A stretch of DNA of 23,345 bases, from NCBI GenBank assembly GCA_039805165.1, contig JBDLUS010000167.1, positions 1 to 23,345 of the forward strand, read 5' to 3'. The position numbers and the translations under genes were made by a program. Below, one piece after another: positions 15,179 through 21,518 of this stretch (the stretch's first letter is position 1; each line of letters starts with the position of its first letter). The notes under the pieces are model-generated. The model was not told where the DNA came from. It ran no database searches and worked only from the letters and a program-made list of their open reading frames with translations. The stretch is from CAIZGX01 sp039805165. GTDB taxonomy: Bacteria; Bacteroidota; Bacteroidia; Flavobacteriales_D; Sanyastnellaceae.

Positions 15179-16456
15179 ATGAATTTTGTAGAGGAGTTGC
15201 AATGGAGAGGAATGTTGCATAACAGTATCCCAGAAACAGAGGCACATTTAAATGCGCAAATGCGTAAGGCTTACATTGGATTCGATCCAACTGCAAGTTC
15301 CTTGGGAGTAGGAAATATGGTTCAGATAATGACGCTCTTGCATTTTCAACAAAGTGGGCATAAGCCTGTAGCCCTTATCGGTGGCGCAACTGGAATGGTA
15401 GGCGATCCAAGCGGTAAATCTGCAGAAAGAAATTTATTGGGTGAAGAAGAACTTCGATACAATCAAGAATGTCAGCAAAAGCAATTGGAACGTTTCCTTG
15501 ATTTCAATTGTGGAGACCGTTCTGCGGAAATCGTAAATAACTACGATTGGTTTAAAGAGATGGGTTTCTTGGAGTTCATTCGCGATGTGGGAAAACGCTT
15601 GACAGTTAATTACATGATGGCGAAAGATTCGGTGAAAAATCGAATCAGCGGTGAAGACCGCGAGGGAATGAGTTTCACTGAATTCACCTACCAACTTATT
15701 CAAGGATACGATTTTTATTATTTGTGGAAGAACCACGGAATTACCCTTCAAATGGGCGGTTCAGATCAATGGGGAAACATTACTACAGGAACAGAATTAA
15801 TTCGTAGAATAGACGGAGGAAGCGCATTCGCATTAACTACTCCGCTTATTAAAAAAGCAGACGGGACCAAGTTCGGTAAAACAGAAAGTGGAAATGTCTG
15901 GTTAGATGCTGCACGCACATCGCCTTACAAATTTTACCAGTTCTGGTTGAATGCGAGCGATGAAGATGTGAAGAATTTCATACGTATTTTCACCTTGAAA
16001 GGAAAAGAAGAAATAGAAGCGCTAGAAGCAGCACACGCGTTAGATCCAGGAATGCGCGCACTTCAGAAAGCATTGGCCGAGGACATTACTACACGCGTAC
16101 ACAGTGCAGCAGATACAACACAAGCCATTCAAGCTTCTGGAATTTTGTTTTCGAAGGACAGTACTTTCGATTCGTTGCCGAAGGAAATGTTGTTAGATAT
16201 TTTTGAAGGTGTTCCGCAAGGAATGGTGAGTAAGACTGAAATTGAGGCGGGTGCTGATATCATTGACGTTCTTGTTAATTCTGGATTCCTTCCTTCTAAA
16301 GGAGAGGCCAGAAGAGCATTGCAAGAGAACAGCATTGCAGTAAATAAACAAAAAGTAACACTCGACTCAAGAGTAGACGCAAGTTATTTGATTCATGGTG
16401 AATTGATTATTCTTCAACGCGGAAAGAAAAATTACTTCTTGTTGAAATGTCTATAA
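15179..16456 (+). CDS. tyrS: tyrosyl-tRNA synthetase with an altered HIGH motif
   Basis: This 425-residue class I synthetase charges tRNA-Tyr with tyrosine. It has GFDPT (34-38), GGATGMVGDPSGK (68-80), the tyrosine-pocket QMGGSDQWGNI segment (191-201), the KMSKS equivalent KFGKT (231-235), and a C-terminal S4-type RNA-binding domain with FLPSKGEARRAL. At the HIGH position the sequence is G43-V44-G45-N46, so the first histidine, which helps bind the ATP gamma-phosphate in the Bacillus enzyme, is glycine. The preceding Thr38 is kept. Everything else looks intact, so I still call it functional. It follows murF but appears to have its own promoter, and its stop codon begins the terminator stem. 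Confidence 0.95.
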   Translation: MNFVEELQWRGMLHNSIPETEAHLNAQMRKAYIGFDPTASSLGVGNMVQIMTLLHFQQSGHKPVALIGGATGMVGDPSGKSAERNLLGEEELRYNQECQQKQLERFLDFNCGDRSAEIVNNYDWFKEMGFLEFIRDVGKRLTVNYMMAKDSVKNRISGEDREGMSFTEFTYQLIQGYDFYYLWKNHGITLQMGGSDQWGNITTGTELIRRIDGGSAFALTTPLIKKADGTKFGKTESGNVWLDAARTSPYKFYQFWLNASDEDVKNFIRIFTLKGKEEIEALEAAHALDPGMRALQKALAEDITTRVHSAADTTQAIQASGILFSKDSTFDSLPKEMLLDIFEGVPQGMVSKTEIEAGADIIDVLVNSGFLPSKGEARRALQENSIAVNKQKVTLDSRVDASYLIHGELIILQRGKKNYFLLKCL

Positions 16457-16500
16457 AATAAGCAGGGGTCCCCTTTGGAACCCCCTGCTTATTTTGTTTA
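16456..16500. terminator. intrinsic terminator between tyrS and the convergent LuxE-like gene
   Basis: A 13-bp perfect outer stem (16456-16468 with 16482-16494, left arm AAATAAGCAGGGG) encloses a 13-base apex that can pair further. The plus strand continues into TTTTGTTTA. On the minus strand the outer A/T pairs and flanking TTTTATAG give a weaker tail, so it may work in both directions. The remaining 16501-16599 holds nothing I recognise. Confidence 0.88.
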
Positions 16501-16599
16501 GGAAATCATATCACCAAATTGTCCTGCCCAACACATTTCAATTCGGATTAGAAGTTAGATACTTCTTTATTCAAGACGAGGAAGAAAATAAATGGTTGC

Positions 16600-17568
16600 C
16601 TAAGATTCTGAAAAAAGTAAATTACATCCTCTAATCTCGGCGTGATTCATTCTTCCGAGTATTTCAAAGGTGCCATTTTCATGTACTATCCCCACATCTT
16701 GAGTGGCAATAAAGGAACAGGAATTCTGATTGGCTAGATCTATGATGTTAAGCGCACCGCGCTTTCCAGCAGGGAGTAAGGACAAGGGATCTTGAATATC
16801 GCGACACACCACTTTCATCCAAGGTGGACAAACAAATATTCCTTTGCCATTCGAATAAGCTTGAGAAAAAAGTTCGGTCATACCATATTCACTGTGTATC
16901 TCTTCGAGTTGAAATGCCTTCCGCAAGACAGCGTGAAGTTCAGTTCTTGTAAGTTCTTCTCTGCGACCTTTCATCCCGCCTGTTTCCATTATAAGTGTGA
17001 ACTTTAAAGGCATAGGGTAGAGCTCTGAAAAGTCAAGCAAAGCGAAAGAAACGCCCAGAAGAAGAGTTTTTATTTCACTCTTTTCGTTTGCCACGATTTG
17101 ATTCTTTAAGGCTTCGAAATCATTCAAGAAAAAACCAGAAGTATGGTGCGCAAAGGGCAATAGAGCATTCGCCATATACACCAAAGAAGAATTGTTTCTT
17201 TCCAAATAGGAGGGAAGTAATGCCAATAGACTTACTTCTTCTAAAGGTGTTCCCAAGTAATTTTTGAATGTAGGGAAAAAGGATCTCTCATATAGTGAAA
17301 GGTCATTCACTAAATGCTGACTGCGATTCCCGCCTGTGCCGCTGCTTTCGAAGGTGTGCACAACGGGTTTGTCTTGACAAACTCGGTGTGTTTTGAAAAA
17401 TGAAATGGGTAAAAAAGGAATTTCTTCCCAATGATTTATTGAATGATTATCCTTCCCCAATGCTTTGCAAAATTGTCTGTAAACAGGTATTTCCGATAGT
17501 TGGTTTTGGAACGTTGAGAGCGCTAAGGAATTAAAATTTTCAGAAGTTGTTTTCGTAAAATCAATCAT
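16600..17568 (-). CDS. LuxE-like acyl-protein synthetase / acyl-activating enzyme
   Basis: About 322 residues from the ATG at 17568; an in-frame ATG at 17592 would add 8 residues. The protein resembles the LuxE/PaaK branch of adenylate-forming enzymes found singly in many Bacteroidota genomes. It has IPFLPISFFKTHRV, the Ser/Gly/Thr-rich nucleotide loop ESSGTGGNRSQH, METGGMKGRREELTR, the conserved HSEYGMTELFSQAY and a C-terminal ATQDVGIVHENG and LGRMNHAEIRGCN. LuxE activates fatty acids as acyl-AMP and holds them as an acyl-enzyme for LuxC reductase in bioluminescence. No luxC, luxD or luxAB gene is near, so the acyl substrate and acceptor are unknown. It is divergent from the lipoprotein gene at 17610 and convergent with tyrS. 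Confidence 0.8.
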   Translation of the reverse strand: MIDFTKTTSENFNSLALSTFQNQLSEIPVYRQFCKALGKDNHSINHWEEIPFLPISFFKTHRVCQDKPVVHTFESSGTGGNRSQHLVNDLSLYERSFFPTFKNYLGTPLEEVSLLALLPSYLERNNSSLVYMANALLPFAHHTSGFFLNDFEALKNQIVANEKSEIKTLLLGVSFALLDFSELYPMPLKFTLIMETGGMKGRREELTRTELHAVLRKAFQLEEIHSEYGMTELFSQAYSNGKGIFVCPPWMKVVCRDIQDPLSLLPAGKRGALNIIDLANQNSCSFIATQDVGIVHENGTFEILGRMNHAEIRGCNLLFSES

Positions 17569-17596
17569 GCGCTTCTCTGTTATGGCGTTCATTCTC

Positions 17597-17612
17597 TATA
17601 TTTACAAAGATG
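17597..17612. promoter_or_regulatory. possible back-to-back divergent promoter boxes
   Basis: On the plus strand TATATTTA (17597-17604), and on the minus strand CATCTTTG (17612 to 17605), each differ from TAnnTTTG at one position. They would serve the lipoprotein gene (ATG 17610) and the LuxE-like gene (ATG 17592 or 17568). The two start codons are so close that these boxes would lie inside or against the coding sequences. Confidence 0.27.
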
Positions 17613-18110
17613 CGAAAGATTGGTATACCACTTTTTATTTTCCTGGCGTTAGTTGTGACCAGCTGCTTAAAGGTCGAGACTTATCCAGATGAGCCGAGTG
17701 TAGAGGCGGTGCGTATGACTGTTAGCAGTGATAGTGCTTTTTTGGAAGTAGATTTTATTGACGGTGATGGAAATGTGGGACTCGGACAAGAAGATACATC
17801 AGGTGTCTTTGGGGCCTGTGACACGCGTTACAATTTATTCTGTGTATATGAGGAGTTACGCAATGGAACGTGGATGCAAATAAGTGAAGATCCTTGTGTT
17901 AATCCGAACGCAGTGCCATTTTACTACCGTGTGCCTTGGGCCTCACCTCCTGGACAAAACAAAACTCAGAAAGGAACCATTATGGTTCAAATGTATCCCG
18001 GTTATTATTTGGCGAGCGGATTTGATACATGCCGATTTGCAGTTCGCATTTGCGATAGAGATTTGAATTATTCGAATACAGTTTACTCACCGGTTTATAT
18101 AAAACCATAA
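17610..18110 (+). CDS. lipoprotein of unknown function with an acidic DGDGNVGLG motif
   Basis: The protein has 166 residues with a lipoprotein signal peptide and lipobox VTSC (Cys19). The mature part has a beta-rich look: LEVDFIDGDGNVGLGQEDT near residues 46-64, YNLFCVYEE, a YYRVPWASPPGQNKTQKG segment, then a GTIMVQM strand, and RFAVRICDRDLNYSNTV near the end. Similar DGDG-containing lipoproteins are common in Bacteroidota, and the acidic loop could bind calcium. It has several cysteines (for example ACDTR, FCVYEE, DPCVN, DTCR, ICDR). The function is unknown. It lies 11 bases before the H-NOX gene on the same strand, so it may be co-transcribed with the NO-sensing pair, but nothing in the protein itself shows a link. 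Confidence 0.75.
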   Translation: MRKIGIPLFIFLALVVTSCLKVETYPDEPSVEAVRMTVSSDSAFLEVDFIDGDGNVGLGQEDTSGVFGACDTRYNLFCVYEELRNGTWMQISEDPCVNPNAVPFYYRVPWASPPGQNKTQKGTIMVQMYPGYYLASGFDTCRFAVRICDRDLNYSNTVYSPVYIKP

Positions 18111-18121
18111 AATGAATTTGC

Positions 18122-18667
18122 ATGTACGGTATTGTTAATAGGGCTATTGAGGAGCTAATTATTGAAAGATTCGGAATAGAGAAATGGGATGAGATTAAGC
18201 ATAAAGCTGGATTTAATTCTGAGGGATTCATGACTTTGAAACCTTATCCGGATGAACTTACTTTTAAATTGGTTGGTGCGGCAAGTGTAATTTTAAATGT
18301 GCCAGCAGATACATTGTTAGAGGCGTTTGGAGAGTATTGGATTCTGTATACAGCAGAAAAGGGGTATGGCGAAATGCTTAATTTGGCTGGGGATAGTTTT
18401 CCATCTTTTCTGAAAAATTTGAACATGTTGCATGGTCGGGTTACCAACCTCATGCCGGAACTTGCTCCCCCGCAATTTGAATGTAGAAACGAAAAGGAAA
18501 ATTCGATTGAGTTGCTATACAGAAGCCATAGAGTTGGAATGATTCCAATGCTATATGGCTTGATAAAGGGATTAGCCAAGAGGTTTGACAAAGAAGTCAG
18601 GATAGAAGAAATTCAGAGTAGCGAGGATGAAAATACCACCGTTACTTTTATTTTAACATGGTCTTAA
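18122..18667 (+). CDS. H-NOX haem-based nitric oxide sensor
   Basis: The protein has 181 residues, the normal length for a stand-alone bacterial H-NOX (HNOB) domain. It begins with the typical MYGIVNRAIEEL and continues with PYPDEL, VGAAS and EAFGEYWILYTAEKGYG. The proximal haem ligand is His104 in NLNMLHGRV, and the haem-propionate motif YxSxR is Tyr133, Ser135 and Arg137 in LYRSHRVGM. The distal tyrosine that lets Thermoanaerobacter-type H-NOX bind oxygen is not evident; that region reads VGMIPMLYGL. This fits a protein that binds NO but excludes O2. It is cytoplasmic. The downstream kinase overlaps it by 10 bases, so the pair is probably an operon in which H-NOX controls the kinase. Confidence 0.93.
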   Translation: MYGIVNRAIEELIIERFGIEKWDEIKHKAGFNSEGFMTLKPYPDELTFKLVGAASVILNVPADTLLEAFGEYWILYTAEKGYGEMLNLAGDSFPSFLKNLNMLHGRVTNLMPELAPPQFECRNEKENSIELLYRSHRVGMIPMLYGLIKGLAKRFDKEVRIEEIQSSEDENTTVTFILTWS

Positions 18668-19725
18668 GTTCTCTAGAAAATATCTTACAACGCACAGCCC
18701 CGCTTTATTTCAAAGTGGATGCTTCAGGCAATGTGATTTACTCTTCAGTTCTATTGGAAAGGGCCTTGGGCACTAATATTTCTAACAGCAAACTTGAGGA
18801 ACTTTTTACATTATCGAAGCCATTCAAAGAAGTTATTTCAAAACTATCTACAGAGAATGCGTCTTTGGATGAATTGGTATTTCTTTCGGCAAAGAATAAA
18901 AATCAACGCTACAAATCGGGTGTTCACGCCATAGATGAGAGTTTCTTTTTTATTTGTAATCCGATAATCAATTCGAATTATCTGATCAAAGATTATAATT
19001 TAACGATCAATGACTTTCCCATTCATGATACCATGTATGAATTTGTGTTTGCTCAGAGTGCGAACCAGGCGGCGTTAAGAGATGTGACTAGTTTGTATGA
19101 AAAGGTTGAGCATAAAAATGAGCAGCTGAGTCTTAAGAATACCGAATTGACTTACCTCCTGGGAGAGGTTCACCATCGTGTGAAAAATAATTTGGCGTTT
19201 ATTTCAAGTTTATTAGAAATTGAAGTGGCACACACGCAATTTTCAGAAGTTAAAGACACACTTTGGAATATACAGTCTCGAATTAAATCCATTGCATTGA
19301 TTCATGAGAGCATGTACAAAAGTGATTTGTACTCAGAAATATCAATTAAGAAATATTTCAATGAGTTAACTGCAATATTACTAGAATTTTATAATCTCAA
19401 GGGGAAAGTAGACCTAGATATTCAAATCGATGAGTTGTCTTTTACTGGAGAGCGCATAGTTCCTCTTTCGATGCTGTTGCATGAATTACTAACGAACGCA
19501 ATAAAGCACAGTCTCGCTCACACAAACTCTCCGAAATTGTCAATTTCCTTTTTCAAGAAACAGGAGGAAATTGTTTTTTCAGTTTGTGATCACTGCGTAC
19601 CGATGATTGAAACCCATCCCGGAAAAGGATTTCAACTGATAGATATTTTTGTGTCACAACTTAAGGGAAAAAAAGAAACCCATTTAGAAAATGGGTTTCA
19701 AACAGTAATTAGATTTCCTCTTTAA
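18658..19725 (+). CDS. histidine kinase with HNOBA sensor-associated domain (HisKA_2 type)
   Basis: The protein has 355 residues with no signal peptide or membrane segment. Residues about 10-145 match the HNOBA (haem-NO-binding-associated, PAS-like) domain of soluble guanylate cyclases, most clearly in SFFFICNPI, then LTINDFPIHDTMYEFVFAQ, followed by a coiled coil (about 140-168). The kinase core is HisKA_2: EVHHRVKNNL at 170-179 with the phospho-accepting His at 172 or 173, then an ATPase domain with N-box HELLTNAIKHS (Asn280) and GKGFQLID near 322-329. The G1 box is odd, reading DHCVP at 311-315 where DxGxG is expected. The ATG lies in the end of the H-NOX gene. No response regulator is adjacent. 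The 3' end contains a hairpin that serves the convergent icd gene. Confidence 0.9.
   Translation: MVLSSLENILQRTAPLYFKVDASGNVIYSSVLLERALGTNISNSKLEELFTLSKPFKEVISKLSTENASLDELVFLSAKNKNQRYKSGVHAIDESFFFICNPIINSNYLIKDYNLTINDFPIHDTMYEFVFAQSANQAALRDVTSLYEKVEHKNEQLSLKNTELTYLLGEVHHRVKNNLAFISSLLEIEVAHTQFSEVKDTLWNIQSRIKSIALIHESMYKSDLYSEISIKKYFNELTAILLEFYNLKGKVDLDIQIDELSFTGERIVPLSMLLHELLTNAIKHSLAHTNSPKLSISFFKKQEEIVFSVCDHCVPMIETHPGKGFQLIDIFVSQLKGKKETHLENGFQTVIRFPL
19668..19699 (-). terminator. icd terminator embedded in the kinase coding sequence
   Basis: A perfect 11-bp inverted repeat (19675-19685 with 19689-19699, left arm GAAACCCATTT) closes a 3-base loop. On the minus strand it is followed by seven T residues (19674 to 19668), so it has the form of an intrinsic terminator for icd, although it lies within codons of the convergent kinase. 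Confidence 0.75.
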
Positions 19726-20948
19726 GAAATTCTATTTTTCAATTCTTGATCAATAGCATCAAGGAAATCTTCAGTTGTTAAATAATGCTCTTCACGGGTT
19801 TCAGAACCGTGAATACACACCGCTAAGTCTTTCGTCATTTTTCCACCTTCAACCAAATCAACACATACTTTTTCAAGTGTTTGAGCGAATGTAATGAGCT
19901 CTTGGTTGTTGTCTAATTTTCCGCGGAAAGCAAGGCCTTGAGTCCATGCGAAAATAGAAGCAATAGGGTTAGTAGAAGTCTTCTTTCCTTGTTGGTGCTG
20001 ACGATAGTGACGAGTCACAGTTCCGTGAGCCGCTTCAGCTTCCATGGTCATTCCATCTGGAGTAATCAATGCAGAAGTCATAAGTCCCAATGAACCGAAT
20101 CCTTGTGCTACGATATCACTTTGAACGTCTCCGTCGTAGTTCTTACAAGCCCAAACAAATCCACCGTCACTCTTCAAACAGAAAGCAACCATGTCATCGA
20201 TTAAGCGGTGTTCGTAGGTGATACCTAATTCAGCGAATTTCGATTTGAATTCATTTTGATAAACTTCTTCAAAGATGTCTTTGAAACGTCCGTCGTAATG
20301 CTTTAAGATGGTGTTCTTCGAAGAGAAATATAAATTCCAATTACGCATGATAGCTTGGTTAAAGCAACTGCGAGCGAAACCATAAATACTTTCGTCTGTG
20401 TTGTACATGGCCATTGCTACGCCATCCCCTTCGAAATTATAAACTTCCCAAGACTTTGTTTCTCCACCGTCTTCTGGTGTGAAGGTCATGGTTAATTTTC
20501 CTTTCCCTTTGATGGTAGTATCGGTTGCACGGTATTGATCTCCGAAGGCATGACGACCGATGTTAATCGGCTTCGTCCAACCAGGAACCAATTTAGGAAT
20601 ATTGTTGCAAATGATTGGCTCACGGAAAACAGTTCCACCAACAATATTGCGAATGGTTCCGTTTGGTGACTTCCACATTTTCTTCAAACCGAATTCTTGA
20701 ACACGTGCTTCATCAGGAGTGATGGTTGCGCATTTAACAGCAACGTTGTATTTCAATGTAGCTTCTGCAGACTCAACGGTTACGCGGTCTTCAGTAGCAT
20801 CACGATTTTCAATTCCTAAATCGAAATATTTAATATCAAGTTCTACGTATGGAAGAATTAATTTGTCTTTGATGTATTTCCAAATGATCCGAGTCATTTC
20901 ATCGCCATCCATTTCAACAATCGGATTGGCTACTTTGATTTTATTCAT
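19722..20948 (-). CDS. icd: NADP-dependent isocitrate dehydrogenase
   Basis: This 408-residue enzyme of the homodimeric, eukaryote-like class oxidises isocitrate to 2-oxoglutarate and CO2 with formation of NADPH in the TCA cycle. Recognisable parts are IVEMDGDEMTRIIW at the N-terminus, the substrate-binding KSPNGTIRNIVGGTVFREPI, GRHAFGDQYRATD, the metal-site region YDGDVQSDIVAQGFGSLG, and EAAHGTVTRHYRQHQQGKKTSTNPIA, cited here in parts of at most 20 residues: EAAHGTVTRHYR and STNPIASIFAW. The length and motif order are those of the cytosolic or mitochondrial animal enzymes rather than E. coli Icd. A good -7 box lies 20-27 bases upstream of the ATG. The stop overlaps the kinase stop (TTAA), and termination probably occurs inside the kinase gene. 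Confidence 0.97.
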   Translation of the reverse strand: MNKIKVANPIVEMDGDEMTRIIWKYIKDKLILPYVELDIKYFDLGIENRDATEDRVTVESAEATLKYNVAVKCATITPDEARVQEFGLKKMWKSPNGTIRNIVGGTVFREPIICNNIPKLVPGWTKPINIGRHAFGDQYRATDTTIKGKGKLTMTFTPEDGGETKSWEVYNFEGDGVAMAMYNTDESIYGFARSCFNQAIMRNWNLYFSSKNTILKHYDGRFKDIFEEVYQNEFKSKFAELGITYEHRLIDDMVAFCLKSDGGFVWACKNYDGDVQSDIVAQGFGSLGLMTSALITPDGMTMEAEAAHGTVTRHYRQHQQGKKTSTNPIASIFAWTQGLAFRGKLDNNQELITFAQTLEKVCVDLVEGGKMTKDLAVCIHGSETREEHYLTTEDFLDAIDQELKNRIS

Positions 20949-20967
20949 GTCTTGATTAATTAGGGTA

Positions 20968-20996
20968 CAAAAATAAATCGGGAGCTGCTAATTAAA
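20968..20996 (-). promoter_or_regulatory. candidate icd promoter overlapping the ndk terminator
   Basis: On the minus strand TATTTTTG (20975 to 20968) is an exact TAnnTTTG box with TTTA (20996 to 20993) and a 17-base spacer. Transcription would begin about 14 bases before the icd ATG. The box is the T-tract of the ndk terminator. Confidence 0.5.
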
Positions 20997-21009
20997 GCGA
21001 GCTCCCGAT
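20968..21009 (-). terminator. intrinsic terminator after ndk
   Basis: A perfect 10-bp stem (20977-20986 with 21000-21009, arm ATCGGGAGCT) encloses a 13-base apex with a further GCT/AGC pairing. On the minus strand it is followed by TTATTTTTG. Six T residues at 21011-21016 give it a good tail on the plus strand as well, so it could act both ways. Confidence 0.87.
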
Positions 21010-21034
21010 GTTTTTTCAGTTTTTATTTAAAAAC

Positions 21035-21454
21035 TTAAACTTGCTCGCGCTTAGAGAAGAAGAATGAACCTTCAATGGCTGCATTCTCGTCGCTATCTGA
21101 ACCGTGAACGGCATTAGCAGCGATGCTTGTAGCAAACATGCGACGGATAGTTCCTTCGTCTGCTTTTGAAGGGTCAGTAGCACCAATAAGTGTTCTGAAG
21201 CTTTCAACAGCGTTATCTTTTTCAAGAATAGCTGCCACGATAGGACCGCTAGTCATGTATTCTACTAATTCTCCATAGAATGGACGCTCTTTGTGAACCT
21301 CGTAGAAACGAGAAGCATCTTCTTTGGTAAGTTGAGTTAATTTCATTGCACGGATAGAGAATCCTGATTCAATGATTTTGTCAATGATTTTTCCTGTGTT
21401 ACCAGCTGCAGTAGCATCTGGCTTAATCATCGTAAAAGTGCGATTTCCTGACAT
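21035..21454 (-). CDS. ndk: nucleoside diphosphate kinase
   Basis: This 139-residue enzyme transfers the gamma-phosphate of ATP to nucleoside diphosphates through a phospho-histidine. It has TFTMIKPDA at the N-terminus, FYGELVEYMTSGPIVAAIL in the middle, and the active-site His117 in NAVHGSDSDENA. The length is normal. The ATG at 21454 is chosen; a longer TTG-initiated frame from 21475 would start within the probable promoter box. A terminator lies 26 bases after the stop. It is divergent from the ornithine aminotransferase gene. Confidence 0.97.
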   Translation of the reverse strand: MSGNRTFTMIKPDATAAGNTGKIIDKIIESGFSIRAMKLTQLTKEDASRFYEVHKERPFYGELVEYMTSGPIVAAILEKDNAVESFRTLIGATDPSKADEGTIRRMFATSIAANAVHGSDSDENAAIEGSFFFSKREQV

Positions 21455-21469
21455 AATAAATATTTTGGA

Positions 21470-21502
21470 TTGCAAAAATACAACATTCCCATTCTAAATT
21501 CG
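21470..21502 (+). promoter_or_regulatory. candidate ornithine aminotransferase promoter
   Basis: TAAATTCG (21495-21502) matches TAnnTTTG with one mismatch and has TTG at 21470-21472 with a 22-base spacer. The leader to the ATG at 21519 would be about 11 bases. It interleaves with the divergent ndk promoter. Confidence 0.42.
21473..21480 (-). promoter_or_regulatory. candidate ndk promoter -7 box
   Basis: On the minus strand TATTTTTG is an exact TAnnTTTG box; transcription would start about 13 bases before the ATG at 21454. No clear -33 element is seen. It supports the shorter ndk start. Confidence 0.5.
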
Positions 21503-21518
21503 CTGAAAATTAACCGAG

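Noticed and set aside
18113..18120. TGAATTTG as a promoter box for H-NOX
   Set aside because: It lacks the TA pair and would place transcription start inside the coding sequence; co-transcription from upstream is simpler.
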